A DNA stretch of 64,000 nt from Pseudomonas protegens. Lineage in GTDB: Bacteria > Pseudomonadota > Gammaproteobacteria > Pseudomonadales > Pseudomonadaceae. This document shows positions 25,979-36,129 of the stretch, piece after piece. The stretch lies in NCBI RefSeq assembly GCF_013407925.2, contig NZ_CP060201.1, forward strand, positions 6,371,001 to 6,435,000, in the 5' to 3' direction. The stretch's first letter is position 1; every line of letters begins with the position of its first letter. Under the pieces are notes generated by a model that did not search any database, was not told the DNA's origin, and worked only from the letters and a program-made list of their open reading frames with translations. Both the position numbers and the translations under genes were made by a program.

Positions 25979-28900
25979 ATGGCCAAGAAACCCCGCTCAG
26001 CGACCTTTATCAAGGACCCGCTCTGGTACAAGGACGCGGTGATCTATCAGGTGCATGTGAAGTCGTTTTTCGATTCCAACAACGACGGAATCGGCGATTT
26101 TCCGGGGCTGATCGCCAAGCTCGACTACATCAAGGACCTGGGGGTCAACACCCTCTGGCTGTTGCCGTTCTACCCCTCGCCGCGGCGCGACGATGGCTAC
26201 GACATCGCCGAATACCGCGGGGTCAGCCCCGACTACGGCACCCTGGCCGACGTCCGGCGCTTTATCGCCGAGGCCCACAAGCGCGAGCTGCGTGTGATCA
26301 GCGAGCTGGTGATCAACCACACCTCGGACCAGCACCCCTGGTTCCAGCGGGCGCGCAAGGCCAAACCGGGCTCGGCGGCGCGCAATTTCTATGTATGGTC
26401 CGACGACGACCAGAAATACGCCGGCACCCGGATCATCTTCCTCGATACCGAAACGTCCAACTGGACCTGGGACCCGGTGGCCGGCCAGTACTTCTGGCAC
26501 CGCTTCTATTCCCACCAGCCGGACCTCAACTTCGACAACCCCCAGGTGATGAAGGCGGTGCTCTCGGTGATGCGCTACTGGCTGGACATGGGCATCGACG
26601 GCCTGCGCCTGGACGCCATTCCCTACCTGATCGAGCGCGATGGCACCCACAACGAGAACCTGCCCGAGACCCACGACGTGCTCAAGCGCATTCGCGCCGA
26701 GATCGACGCCCACTACCCGGACCGCATGCTCCTGGCCGAGGCCAACCAGTGGCCGGAAGACACCCAGCTGTACTTTGGTCAGTCAACCAATGGCGCCGAC
26801 GGCGACGAGTGCCACATGGCCTTCCACTTCCCGCTGATGCCGCGCATGTACATGGCCCTGGCCCAGGAGGATCGCTTCCCGATCAGCGATATCCTGCGCC
26901 AGACCCCGGAGATCCCGACCCACTGCCAGTGGGCGATCTTTCTGCGCAACCACGATGAGCTGACCCTGGAAATGGTCACCGACAAGGAGCGCGACTACCT
27001 GTGGAACTACTACGCCGCCGACCGCCGGGCGCGGATCAACCTGGGCATTCGTCGGCGCCTGGCGCCGCTGATGGAACGCGACCGGCGGCGCATCGAGCTG
27101 CTCAACAGCCTGCTGCTGTCGATGCCCGGCACCCCGACCCTGTATTACGGCGACGAGATCGGCATGGGCGACAACATCTACCTGGGGGACCGTGATGGCG
27201 TGCGCACGCCGATGCAGTGGTCCATCGACCGCAATGGCGGTTTTTCCCGGGCCGACCCGGCCCGCCTGGTGCTGCCGCCGATCATGGACCCGCTGTATGG
27301 CTATCAGTCGGTCAATGTCGAGACCCAGTCCGGCGACCCTCACTCCCTGCTCAACTGGACCCGGCGCATGCTGGCGGTGCGCAAGCAATCCAAGGCTTTT
27401 GGCCGCGGCAGCCTGAAGATGCTGTCGCCGAGCAACCGGCGGATCCTGGCCTACACCCGGGAATACACCGACGCCGACGGCCATCAGGAAATCATCCTGT
27501 GCGTGGCCAACGTCTCGCGCAGTGCCCAGGCCGCGGAACTGGACCTGTCGGCCTTCGCCGGCAGGGTCCCGGTGGAAATGCTCGGCGGCAATGCTTTCCC
27601 GCCCATCGGCCAGTTGCACTTTCTGCTGACCCTGGCGCCCTACGGTTTCTACTGGTTCGTCCTGGCCGCCGAGCAGCAGATGCCCAGCTGGCACGTGGAA
27701 CCGGCGCAGAGCCTGCCGGACTTTCGCACCCTGGTCCTGAAAAAGCGCCTCGAAGAATTGCTCGAAGCGCCGTCGCGCACCACCTTGGAGCACGAGGTGC
27801 TGCCCCTCTGGCTGCCCAAGCGCCGCTGGTTCGCCGGCAAGGACAGCGCCCTGCAAGCGCCGCATATCGCCTATGCCGTGCGCTTTGGTGATCCTCGGCA
27901 TCCGGTGCTGCTCAGCGAGATCGAGGTCAGCCGCGACGGCCAGTCCGAGCGCTATCAGTTGCCTTTCGGCCTGCTCGGCGAAGAACCGTCCGGCAGTGCC
28001 TTGGCCCAGCAACTGGCGATGGCCCGGGTGCGTCGCGGGCGCCAGGTCGGGCTGATCACCGATGCCTTCGTTCTCGACAGTTTCGTGCGCGACGTGCTCC
28101 AGGCCCTGCAGGCCCGTACCCGGCTGGAGTGCGAGGCCGGGCAGATCCGCTTCGAGGGCAGCCCGGCCCTGGACGGGCTGGGCCCGGGGGCCGAGTCCGA
28201 GGTGCGCTACCTGTCGGCGGAGCAGTCCAACAGTTCGGTGGTGGTCGGCGGCAGGCTGGTGCTCAAGCTGCTGCGCCGGGTGTCCGCCGGGGTGCACCCG
28301 GAACTGGAAATGGGCGCCTTCCTCACCGCCGCGGGCTTTGCCCATATCTCGCCCCTGCTGGGTGCGGTGCTGCGTCGCGATGCCCAGGGCGAGGACCACC
28401 TGCTGATGATCGCCCAGGGCTACCTGAGCAATCAGGGCGACGCCTGGGAGTGGACGCAGAACACGCTGCAACGGGCCATCCACGATGAGCTGGCGGACGC
28501 CATGTCCGAGCAGGAGCAGCATTACAACGCCCTTGGCGAACTGCGCGAGTTCGCCGGGCTGCTGGGCCAGCGCCTGGGCGAAATGCACCGGTTGCTGGCG
28601 GCCCCGGGCAGCGGCCCGGACTTTGCACCGCAAGTGAGCACCCGCAAGGACACCCAGGCCTGGAATCGGCAGGTGGCCGGGCAACTGGAACGGGGGTTGC
28701 AGTTGCTCAAGCAGCATCAAGGCCAACTGAGCACACAGGACCGACAATGGGTGAGTCGATTGTTGCAGCACAAGGCGCAGATCCTCGGTCATATCCAGCA
28801 ACTGGCCAATCAGCTGGTGGGTGGCCTGCGCATCCGGGTTCACGGCGATCTGCACCTGGGCCAGGTGCTGGTGGTCCAGGGCGATGCCTACCTGATCGAC

Positions 28901-29329
28901 TTCGAGGGCGAGCCGGCGCGGTCCCTGGCCGAGCGCCGGGGCAAGCACAGCCCGTACAAGGACGTCAGCGGGGTGCTACGTTCCTTCGACTATGCCGCGG
29001 CCATGGCCCGCGAGGCGCCGGTGGTCGATGGGTCGCCTGCGGCCGTGGCGGCGCGGGAGCGGGTGCTGCGGCGTTACCTCGACCAAGCGCGGCAGGCCTT
29101 TGTCCAGGCGTATCGGCTGGCGACGGCTACGCTTGCCCATGGCTGGCAGGAACCCGGCGCCGCTGACGCCGCCCTGGCCCTGTTCAGCCTGGAGAAGGCC
29201 GCCTATGAGTTGGCCTATGAAGCGCAAAACCGACCGACCTGGTTGCACGTGCCCTTGCACGGCCTGGTGCGGTTGTTGAGTGAGCTGCAAGCTTTTTCCG
29301 AACTTGAGCGTGGTGGAGAGCAGTCATGA
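25979..29329 (+). CDS. treS: Trehalose synthase-maltokinase fusion (TreS-Mak/Pep2)
   Basis: A 1116-residue fusion. The first 550 residues or so are a GH13 trehalose synthase: Asp212 in [10 protein letters not shown], the acid/base Glu in [11 protein letters not shown], and [10 protein letters not shown]. The rest is a maltokinase of the aminoglycoside-phosphotransferase fold, with VHGDLHLGQ (catalytic Asp957) and [10 protein letters not shown] (Mg-binding Asp974). It isomerises trehalose to maltose and phosphorylates it to maltose-1-phosphate, the GlgE substrate. The ATG at 25979 follows AGGAG. An in-frame reading from 25874 is REP sequence and was rejected. It overlaps glgB by ATGA. Confidence 0.95.
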   Translation: MAKKPRSATFIKDPLWYKDAVIYQVHVKSFFDSNNDGIGDFPGLIAKLDYIKDLGVNTLWLLPFYPSPRRDDGYDIAEYRGVSPDYGTLADVRRFIAEAHKRELRVISELVINHTSDQHPWFQRARKAKPGSAARNFYVWSDDDQKYAGTRIIFLDTETSNWTWDPVAGQYFWHRFYSHQPDLNFDNPQVMKAVLSVMRYWLDMGIDGLRLDAIPYLIERDGTHNENLPETHDVLKRIRAEIDAHYPDRMLLAEANQWPEDTQLYFGQSTNGADGDECHMAFHFPLMPRMYMALAQEDRFPISDILRQTPEIPTHCQWAIFLRNHDELTLEMVTDKERDYLWNYYAADRRARINLGIRRRLAPLMERDRRRIELLNSLLLSMPGTPTLYYGDEIGMGDNIYLGDRDGVRTPMQWSIDRNGGFSRADPARLVLPPIMDPLYGYQSVNVETQSGDPHSLLNWTRRMLAVRKQSKAFGRGSLKMLSPSNRRILAYTREYTDADGHQEIILCVANVSRSAQAAELDLSAFAGRVPVEMLGGNAFPPIGQLHFLLTLAPYGFYWFVLAAEQQMPSWHVEPAQSLPDFRTLVLKKRLEELLEAPSRTTLEHEVLPLWLPKRRWFAGKDSALQAPHIAYAVRFGDPRHPVLLSEIEVSRDGQSERYQLPFGLLGEEPSGSALAQQLAMARVRRGRQVGLITDAFVLDSFVRDVLQALQARTRLECEAGQIRFEGSPALDGLGPGAESEVRYLSAEQSNSSVVVGGRLVLKLLRRVSAGVHPELEMGAFLTAAGFAHISPLLGAVLRRDAQGEDHLLMIAQGYLSNQGDAWEWTQNTLQRAIHDELADAMSEQEQHYNALGELREFAGLLGQRLGEMHRLLAAPGSGPDFAPQVSTRKDTQAWNRQVAGQLERGLQLLKQHQGQLSTQDRQWVSRLLQHKAQILGHIQQLANQLVGGLRIRVHGDLHLGQVLVVQGDAYLIDFEGEPARSLAERRGKHSPYKDVSGVLRSFDYAAAMAREAPVVDGSPAAVAARERVLRRYLDQARQAFVQAYRLATATLAHGWQEPGAADAALALFSLEKAAYELAYEAQNRPTWLHVPLHGLVRLLSELQAFSELERGGEQS

Positions 29330-31569
29330 GTGTCTCGAACAAGGAACAGGGAAAGCCCACAGCGGCATTGCTGCCCCCGGCCAAGGCCATCGACGCCCTG
29401 GTACGGGCGGAACATCACGACCCGTTCGCCATTCTCGGTCCCCACGGGGACGGCGCGGGCGGCCAGTTCATCCGCGCCTTTGTGCCCGGGGCGCTGAGCG
29501 TGCAGGTGCTGGACCGGGACCAGCAGCAGGTGCTGGGCAGCCTGCAGGCCGCCGAGGCGCCGGGGCTGTTTGTCGGGCATTTCGACACCTGCCAGGCCTA
29601 TCTTTTGCGGGTGCAGTGGGCCGGAGGCGAACAGATCAGCGAGGACCCCTACAGCTTCGGCCCGTTGCTGGGGGACATGGATCTGTACCTGTTCGCAGAA
29701 GGCAATCACCGCGATCTGAGTGCTTGCCTGGGCGCCCAGGTGACTTGCATCGACGGCGTCGCCGGGGTGCGCTTCGCGGTCTGGGCGCCCAATGCCCGGC
29801 GCGTCTCGGTGGTCGGGGATTTCAATGTCTGGGACGGGCGCCGCCACCCGATGCGCCTGCGTCATCCGTCCGGGGTCTGGGAACTGTTCATCCCGCGGTT
29901 GCAGCCCGGCGAGGCCTACAAGTACGAGATTCTCGGGCCCCAGGGCATCCTGCCGCTCAAGGCCGATCCCATGGCCCTGGCCACGCAACTGCCGCCGGAT
30001 ACCGCCTCGCGGGTCGCCGAACCGCTGGATTTCAACTGGCAGGACCAGGCGTGGATGGCGCAACGCGGCCAGTTGCAGCGGCCCGACGCGGCGCTGTCGA
30101 TCTACGAGCTGCACGCCGGCTCCTGGCAGTGCGAGGTGGACGACCTGGGGGAGGTGGCCCGCCAGTACAGCTGGGCCGAACTGGCCGAGCGCCTGATTCC
30201 CTACGTCAAGGACCTGGGCTTCACCCATATCGAACTGATGCCGATCATGGAGCATCCCTTTGGCGGCTCCTGGGGCTACCAGCCGCTGTCGCAGTTCGCC
30301 CCCAGCGCCCGCTATGGCAGCCCGCGGGATTTTGCCGCCTTTGTCGATGCCTGCCACCGGGCCCAGCTCGGGGTGATCCTCGATTGGGTGCCGGCGCATT
30401 TTCCCACCGACGCCCACGGCCTGGCGCAGTTCGACGGCACCGCGCTGTATGAATACGGCAACCCCCTGGAAGGCTTCCATCAGGACTGGGACACCCTGAT
30501 CTACAACCTCGGGCGCACCGAAGTGCACGGTTTCATGCTGGCTTCGGCGCTGCACTGGCTCAAGCATTTCCATGTCGACGGCCTGCGGGTGGACGCCGTG
30601 GCCTCGATGCTCTATCGCGACTATTCGCGCAAGGCCGGGCAATGGGTGCCCAACCGCCATGGCGGTCGCGAGAACCTGGAGGCCATCGACTTTCTGCGCC
30701 ACCTCAACGACGTGGTGGCCCTGGAAGCCCCGGGTGCCCTGGTGATCGCCGAGGAGTCCACCGCCTGGCCCGGGGTCAGCCGACCCACCGACCAGGGCGG
30801 CCTGGGCTTTGCCTACAAATGGAACATGGGCTGGATGCACGATTCGTTGCACTACATCCAGCAGGACCCGGTGTACCGCGGCCATCACCACAACGAGCTG
30901 AGTTTCGGCCTGGTGTACGCCTGGTCCGAACGCTTCATCCTGCCGATCTCCCATGACGAGGTGGTGCACGGCAAGCATTCGCTGATCGACAAGATGCCCG
31001 GGGACCGCTGGCAGAAGTTCGCCAACCTGCGGGCCTACCTGAGCTTCATGTGGACCCATCCGGGCAAGAAGCTGCTGTTCATGGGCTGCGAGTTCGGCCA
31101 GTGGCGCGAGTGGAACCACGATCAGCAACTGGACTGGTACCTGCTGCAGTACCCCGAGCACCGCGGGGTGCAAAAGCTGGTGAGCGACCTCAACCAGCTG
31201 TATCGCCAGTACCCGGCGCTGCATGACCAGGACGACGTGCCCCAGGGCTTCCAATGGCTGATTGGCGATGACGCGATCAACAGCGTGTATGCCTGGCTGC
31301 GCTGGAGCCGCAGCGGCGAGCCGTTGCTGGTGGTGGCCAACTTCACCCCGGTGCCGCGCCCGGCCTACCGGGTCGGCGTGCCCCTGGCCGGGCGCTGGAG
31401 CGAACTGCTCAACAGCGATTCGCAGCTGTATGCCGGGTCCAACTACGGCAACGGCGGCGAGGCCTTCAGCCAGGAGCAGGGCAGCCATGGCCAGGCCCTG
31501 TCCCTGGTGCTCAACCTGCCGCCCCTGGCGGTGCTGGTGCTGCGCCCCGACAGCGGCGATATCCCTTAG
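29326..31569 (+). CDS. glgB: 1,4-alpha-glucan branching enzyme GlgB
   Basis: A 747-residue GH13_9 enzyme. An N-terminal CBM48 region (about 120-215, [20 protein letters not shown]) precedes the barrel. Catalytic Asp423 lies in [10 protein letters not shown], Glu476 in [10 protein letters not shown], and SHDEVVHGK follows. It adds alpha-1,6 branches to the linear chains made by GlgE or GlgA. The start codon overlaps the stop of treS-mak (ATGA), so it is translationally coupled. It ends the plus-strand arm and faces the minus-strand arm across about 70 bp. Confidence 0.95.
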   Translation: MSVSNKEQGKPTAALLPPAKAIDALVRAEHHDPFAILGPHGDGAGGQFIRAFVPGALSVQVLDRDQQQVLGSLQAAEAPGLFVGHFDTCQAYLLRVQWAGGEQISEDPYSFGPLLGDMDLYLFAEGNHRDLSACLGAQVTCIDGVAGVRFAVWAPNARRVSVVGDFNVWDGRRHPMRLRHPSGVWELFIPRLQPGEAYKYEILGPQGILPLKADPMALATQLPPDTASRVAEPLDFNWQDQAWMAQRGQLQRPDAALSIYELHAGSWQCEVDDLGEVARQYSWAELAERLIPYVKDLGFTHIELMPIMEHPFGGSWGYQPLSQFAPSARYGSPRDFAAFVDACHRAQLGVILDWVPAHFPTDAHGLAQFDGTALYEYGNPLEGFHQDWDTLIYNLGRTEVHGFMLASALHWLKHFHVDGLRVDAVASMLYRDYSRKAGQWVPNRHGGRENLEAIDFLRHLNDVVALEAPGALVIAEESTAWPGVSRPTDQGGLGFAYKWNMGWMHDSLHYIQQDPVYRGHHHNELSFGLVYAWSERFILPISHDEVVHGKHSLIDKMPGDRWQKFANLRAYLSFMWTHPGKKLLFMGCEFGQWREWNHDQQLDWYLLQYPEHRGVQKLVSDLNQLYRQYPALHDQDDVPQGFQWLIGDDAINSVYAWLRWSRSGEPLLVVANFTPVPRPAYRVGVPLAGRWSELLNSDSQLYAGSNYGNGGEAFSQEQGSHGQALSLVLNLPPLAVLVLRPDSGDIP

Positions 31570-31641
31570 TCGTCGGCTTGCCGTGCGCTGAGCCTGCTGC
31601 GGCCACGGCGCAGGCCCTCGCTGGCCGGCCCGCGGCCCCGG

Positions 31642-32421
31642 CTAGAGGTGCACTTCCACCGCCAGGGGCAGGTGGTCGGAGAGGTGGGTCCAGGGTTTGT
31701 TGCCGAGGATCTGCGGTCGATGGCTGCTGGCGTTGCGCAGGTAGATGCGGTCCAGGCGCAGCAATGGCCAGCGCGCCGGGTAGGTCTTGGCTGGACGCCC
31801 GTGATGGCGCTCGAAGGCTTCGTGCAGGTCGTCCCGTCGCCCCAGGGTGGCGTTGCCGTGCATCTGCCAGTCGTTGAAGTCGCCGGCGATGATCACCGGC
31901 GCCTCGGCGGGCAGGGATTCGAGCAACTGGCACAGCAGGGCCAACTGCTGTTGCCGGTGGCTTTCCAGCAGGCTCAGGTGCACGCAGATGGCATGCACTT
32001 CGGCGTGGCCCGGCACCTCCAGTACGCAGTGCAGCAGGCCCCGGCGCTCGGGGCCGGTGATCGAGACGTCAAGGTTGCGGTACTGGCGGATGGGGAATTT
32101 CGACAGCAGGGCATTGCCGTGGTGGCCGTCGGGGTACACCGCATTGCGCCCGTAGGCGTAGTCGCTCCACATGCTGTCGGCGAGAAACTCGTATTGCGAC
32201 TGCTCGGGCCAGTTGTGCAGGCGTGAGGCGTGGCGCTCATGCTCCCCCAGCACTTCCTGCAGAAACACCAGATCGGCGCGGGTGCTGCGCACCGCCTCGC
32301 GCAGCTCCGGAAGAATGAAACGCCGATTGAGGGCGGTGAAGCCCTTGTGAGTGTTGACGGTCAGCACCCGCAGGCGCTGGATGCTCGGCGGGTCGGGCTG
32401 AAGGGGGCGATCGCTGCTCAC
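31642..32421 (-). CDS. Endonuclease/exonuclease/phosphatase-family protein
   Basis: A 259-residue EEP fold. The metal-site strands are LTVNTHKGF (about 19-27) and FLQEVLGEH, with VIIAGDFNDW near residue 192 and the C-terminal catalytic HLSDHLPLAV. It could be a phosphodiesterase or phospholipase-like enzyme rather than a DNA nuclease. Relatives lie next to glgB or cardiolipin synthase genes in Pseudomonas stress loci (from memory). The start is GTG at 32421, with AGGAG upstream. It is cytoplasmic, since no signal peptide is seen. It lies 83 bp after the PIG-L gene on the same strand. Confidence 0.85.
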   Translation of the reverse strand: MSSDRPLQPDPPSIQRLRVLTVNTHKGFTALNRRFILPELREAVRSTRADLVFLQEVLGEHERHASRLHNWPEQSQYEFLADSMWSDYAYGRNAVYPDGHHGNALLSKFPIRQYRNLDVSITGPERRGLLHCVLEVPGHAEVHAICVHLSLLESHRQQQLALLCQLLESLPAEAPVIIAGDFNDWQMHGNATLGRRDDLHEAFERHHGRPAKTYPARWPLLRLDRIYLRNASSHRPQILGNKPWTHLSDHLPLAVEVHL

Positions 32422-32504
32422 GCGGGCTCCTGTGAATCCGTGGCGGTTACTGATGGGACTGACGGCAGGCGCTCGCGTTCAGCTGAATGTGCAACGGCCC
32501 CGGT

Positions 32505-33263
32505 CTACATCAGGATGATCTCGTAGGGCAGGCGCATGCGCTCCAGCAGCACCGGCGACAGCGAAGGCTGCAGGCCGATCTCCGGCTCGCCCTGCAGCTG
32601 GCTGGCGTAGGCGTGGGCGGCATGCCGCTTGCGGGCCACGGTCCAGGTGTCCAGGCGCAGTTTGCGCGCCCGTTGCCAGGGGATCTGGTGCTCCTCCCGG
32701 GGCGACCAGTGCCAGGCCCACAGCGGAATTTCGTAAAAGCGCGCGCCGACCTGGGCCGCGGCCTTGGCGGTCGCCCGGCCGACCGCCTCGTGATCGAGGT
32801 TGCCGTCGGCGCGCCAGGTGCTGAACACCACATCGCTGTCGCGCAGGTAGCGGCTGATGAAAGGCACCAGTTGCTGCTCGCGCTCGCTCAGGGCGTTGTC
32901 GGCAAAGCCGCCGCGAATCCACTTCAGGCTGTGCAGCGGCAAGCCCAGGCGCCGCAGGGCCTCGGCGCTTTCCTGGGGGCGGAAGACACTGAGGCGGCGC
33001 TTGGGCCAGCGTTCCGAACCCGGGTGGCTGGCGCTGCCGTCGCTGATGGAGATCAACTGCAAGGGGTGGCCGTGGTGGGCCAGCACTTGCAGCAGTCCGC
33101 CGCTGGCGACCACCTCGTCACCGGGATGGGGGGCGACGATCACCGCCCGTGAGCCCGGTGGAACCAGATTGCTCAGGTTGATGGCCGGGACATCGGCCAG
33201 TTGGCGGGCGCTGTTCCATATCTGGCTGGGCCAGCTGTTGTCTACTGCGGGTATGGCTTTCAT
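32505..33263 (-). CDS. PIG-L/LmbE-family deacetylase
   Basis: A 252-residue zinc-deacetylase-like protein. The N-terminal motif is VAPHPGDEVVASGG, where family members usually have HPDDE, so the catalytic-base Asp is Gly here while the zinc ligands His and Asp remain. The third zinc-ligand region is probably DGNLDHEAVG. The family removes N-acetyl groups from sugars. A role in modifying a glucan-linked or cell-envelope sugar is only inferred from its place at the end of the glg/tre block. The start at 33263 follows AAGGA at slightly long spacing. Confidence 0.8.
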   Translation of the reverse strand: MKAIPAVDNSWPSQIWNSARQLADVPAINLSNLVPPGSRAVIVAPHPGDEVVASGGLLQVLAHHGHPLQLISISDGSASHPGSERWPKRRLSVFRPQESAEALRRLGLPLHSLKWIRGGFADNALSEREQQLVPFISRYLRDSDVVFSTWRADGNLDHEAVGRATAKAAAQVGARFYEIPLWAWHWSPREEHQIPWQRARKLRLDTWTVARKRHAAHAYASQLQGEPEIGLQPSLSPVLLERMRLPYEIILM

Positions 33264-33433
33264 GGGGTATCACGTCCTTGTTTGCCGGGGCGCGGCTCGG
33301 GTGGCTGAACAGCCGTCGAGTGGCGCCCCTGGGTTCGCCGCACGCTGATTCCATGGCATCCGCCTCAGCGTGAAGTACCGGTGTGGCCAACCTTTGGCCC
33401 TCCGTGAGCCGAGCGCAATCATACTCAGCTCAA

Positions 33434-33477
33434 GGCCGCCGACACAGGGGATCCATGTGAATTTGTCGACGGCGGCC
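33434..33477 (-). other. Stem-loop after glgX
   Basis: GGCCGCCG (33434-33441) and CGGCGGCC (33470-33477) form an 8 bp stem with a 28-nt loop that contains more pairable GAC/GTC. It lies about 75 bp past the glgX stop in the direction of transcription, with no T run. It may limit read-through from glgX into the PIG-L gene. Confidence 0.4.
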
Positions 33478-33550
33478 CGTTTCTCAGGGTAGTCGGATTT
33501 TCTCGCCGGGCCCGAGCTTCTGACGAACACCCGGCAAGCCTGGGCGCGGA

Positions 33551-35701
33551 TCACTCCTGGTGTTCGTGTTGCAGCTCGAACAGCAGCAGGGAACGCCCGG
33601 TCACCGAGTACTCGTGGCCGAAGGCGAAGCGCTCCTGGCCGCGCACCGCCGGCTGGTGGGTGTCGAGCATGCAGCTCCAGAACTCGCCGGCCGGCACCTC
33701 GGGCAGGCGGAAATTGACGATGTCGTGATGGGCGTTGACCACCAGCAGCACCGTGGCGTCGGCCCCGGGGCGCAGGATCCCGGTTTCCTGGGCGCGGCCG
33801 TCCAGCAGCATGCCCAGGCAGCGGCCGTGGGGGTCTTGCCATTGTTCGGTGCTCATCTCGTTGCCGTCCGGGGCCAGCCAGGTGACGTCCTTGACCCCGA
33901 GGTCCTCGTTGTAGCTACCCACCAGGAAGCGTCCGCGACGCAGGATCGGGTAGTTCAGGCGCAGTTTGATCAGGCGCTTGACGAACTTGAGCAGCGCCTT
34001 GCCGTCGGCGTCCAGCGCCCAGTTGACCCAGCCGATCTCGCTGTCCTGGCAGTAGGCGTTGTTGTTGCCGTGCTGGGTGCGGGCGAATTCGTCGCCGGCC
34101 ACCAGCATCGGCGTGCCCTGGGCCAGCAGCAGGGTGGCGAAGAAGTTGCGCATCTGGCGCAAGCGCAGGGCGTTGATCTCGGGGTCGTCGGTGGGGCCTT
34201 CGACGCCGTGGTTCCAGGACAGGTTGTTGTCGCTGCCGTCCTGGTTGTTCTCGTCGTTGGCCTGGTTGTGCTTGTCGTTGTAGGACACCAGGTCGCGCAG
34301 GGTGAAACCGTCGTGGGCGGTGACGAAGTTGACCGAAGCGTAGGGGCGGCGGCCGCGCTGGTTGAACATCTCGCCGGAGGCGGTCATGCGCCCGGCAAAG
34401 TCCGCCAGCTGGCCGTCGTCGCCTTTCCAGAAGGCGCGCACGGTGTCGCGAAAACGATCGTTCCATTCCACCCAGCCCGGCGGAAAGCGCCCCACCTGGT
34501 AGCCGCCGGGGCCGCAGTCCCAGGGTTCGGCGATCAGCTTCACCTGGCGCAGCACCGGGTCTTGGCGGCAGGCCACGAGGAAGCTGTGGCGCTCGTCGAA
34601 ACCATCGTGGTAACGGCCGAGGATGGTCGCCAGGTCGAAGCGGAAACCGTCCACGTGCATCTCCGTGGCCCAGTAGCGCAGGGAGTCGGTGACCATCTGC
34701 AGCACGCACGGATGGCTCAGGTCCAGGGTGTTGCCGGTGCCGGAATCGTTGATGTAGAAGCGCTTGTCGTCGGGCATCAGGCGGTAGTAGGAGGCGTTGT
34801 CGATGCCGCGCATGGACAGGGTCGGGCCTTGCTCGTTGCCTTCGGCGGTGTGGTTGTAGACCACGTCCAGCAGCACCTCCAGCCCGGCCTCGTGCAGGTG
34901 CGCGACCATTTCCTTGAATTCGGCGATCTTGCCGCTGGCCAGGTAGCGCGGGTCCGGGGCGAAGAAGGCGATGCTGTTGTAGCCCCAGTAGTTGGTCATG
35001 CCCTTGTGCAGCAGGTGCTGATCGTTGACGAAGGCGTGGATCGGCAGCAGCTCCACCGACGACACCCCCAGCTTGCGGATGTGCTCCAGCACGTCGTCGA
35101 CCATCAGCCCGGCAAAGCTGCCCCGCAGGTGCTCCGGCACCGCCGGATGGCGCATGGTGAAGCCGCGCACATGAGTCTCGTAGATGATGGTCTTGTCCCA
35201 GGGCACCTTGATCTGCTGGTCGTGGCCCCAGGTGTGGGCCGGATCGATGACCTTGCACTTGGGCACGAAGGGCGCGCTGTCGCGCTCATCGAAACTCAGG
35301 TCGGCGTCCGGGTGACCGATGGTGTAGCCGAACAGCGCCTCGGACCATTTCAGTTCCCCCACCAACTGCTTGGCATAAGGGTCGATCAGCAGTTTGTTGG
35401 GGTTGAAGCGATGGCCGTTGACCGGGTCGTAGGGGCCGTGCACCCGGTAGCCGTAGATCAGCCCCGGGTGGGCATCGGGCAGGTAGCCGTGGAAGATCTC
35501 ATCGGTGTATTCGGGAAGTTCGATGCGCTCCAGTTCCACTTCGCCGGCGGCGTCGAACAGGCACAGTTCGACCCGTGTGGCATTGGCCGAGAACAGCGCG
35601 AAGTTCACCCCCAGGCCATCCCAGGTGGCGCCCAGGGGGAAGGGCAGGCCTTCACGGATGCGCGAGGCTTCGTGCTCGGGAGTCTGCTTGGATCGGCTCA
35701 T
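33551..35701 (-). CDS. glgX: Glycogen debranching enzyme GlgX
   Basis: A 716-residue GH13_11 isoamylase-type enzyme that cuts alpha-1,6 branches. The CBM48 domain starts near residue 20 (PLGATWDGLGVNFALFSANA), the nucleophile Asp356 is in VDGFRFDLAT, the acid/base Glu is in LIAEPWDCGPGGYQVG, and TAHDGFTLRDLVSYNDKHN follows. Full length for the family. The ATG has AGGAG upstream. It is the last glucan gene of the minus-strand arm, 128 bp beyond the DUF2934 gene, so it may have its own promoter. It supplies linear chains to MalQ and TreY. Confidence 0.95.
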   Translation of the reverse strand: MSRSKQTPEHEASRIREGLPFPLGATWDGLGVNFALFSANATRVELCLFDAAGEVELERIELPEYTDEIFHGYLPDAHPGLIYGYRVHGPYDPVNGHRFNPNKLLIDPYAKQLVGELKWSEALFGYTIGHPDADLSFDERDSAPFVPKCKVIDPAHTWGHDQQIKVPWDKTIIYETHVRGFTMRHPAVPEHLRGSFAGLMVDDVLEHIRKLGVSSVELLPIHAFVNDQHLLHKGMTNYWGYNSIAFFAPDPRYLASGKIAEFKEMVAHLHEAGLEVLLDVVYNHTAEGNEQGPTLSMRGIDNASYYRLMPDDKRFYINDSGTGNTLDLSHPCVLQMVTDSLRYWATEMHVDGFRFDLATILGRYHDGFDERHSFLVACRQDPVLRQVKLIAEPWDCGPGGYQVGRFPPGWVEWNDRFRDTVRAFWKGDDGQLADFAGRMTASGEMFNQRGRRPYASVNFVTAHDGFTLRDLVSYNDKHNQANDENNQDGSDNNLSWNHGVEGPTDDPEINALRLRQMRNFFATLLLAQGTPMLVAGDEFARTQHGNNNAYCQDSEIGWVNWALDADGKALLKFVKRLIKLRLNYPILRRGRFLVGSYNEDLGVKDVTWLAPDGNEMSTEQWQDPHGRCLGMLLDGRAQETGILRPGADATVLLVVNAHHDIVNFRLPEVPAGEFWSCMLDTHQPAVRGQERFAFGHEYSVTGRSLLLFELQHEHQE

Positions 35702-35829
35702 GGTTGCTCCTGCAGGTCTGATGAAAGGGGCTGATACCCGTGCTCCCGCGACTTTTTCCGGGCGCAGGAACCCCGGGTGGCGCCCACACGCGCCACGGTT
35801 CGACGGCGATCAACGGGTGGGGAATGGCG

Positions 35830-36108
35830 TCAGTGGGCGGGCGGCTTGCGCGGGGCCCGGGGTTTCTTCGCCGCCGGCTTCTCGCCCGGAGGCAGGACCA
35901 CGGCGGCGGCCGGCTTGGCCTTGGGTTTGGCGGTGGCGGTCCGGGCCTTGGGCTTGGCGACCTTGGCCGGAGGCGGCGGCGCCAGGGCTTCGGCTTCGGC
36001 CAGCTTGCGCGCCATGTCCCAGTGCCGGGCCTCCTGGCCCTGGGGTTTGCCTTCCGATTCCCAGATCTGATAGGCGAATTCACGAATGCGTTTGTCGTCG
36101 GTACTCAT
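35830..36108 (-). CDS. DUF2934 protein with a basic AK-rich tail
   Basis: A 92-residue protein. Residues 6-40 hold the DUF2934 helix pair (RIREFAYQIWESEGKPQG, HWDMARKLAEAEA). The rest is a Lys/Ala/Pro-rich tail (KPKARTATAKPKAKPAAA) like those of histone-H1-like bacterial proteins. Function unknown. The family often lies in Pseudomonas treY/glgX operons. The start is supported by AGGAG. It sits between treY and glgX on the same strand. The tail suggests nucleic-acid or polyanion binding, but this is inference. Confidence 0.8.
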   Translation of the reverse strand: MSTDDKRIREFAYQIWESEGKPQGQEARHWDMARKLAEAEALAPPPPAKVAKPKARTATAKPKAKPAAAVVLPPGEKPAAKKPRAPRKPPAH

Positions 36109-36129
36109 CGCAATGCTCCTGGGCTGGCT

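Noticed and set aside
31570..31641. Possible degraded REP between glgB and the EEP gene
   Set aside because: CGGCTTGCCG and CGCTGGCCGG are reminiscent of REP arms but too degenerate to claim.
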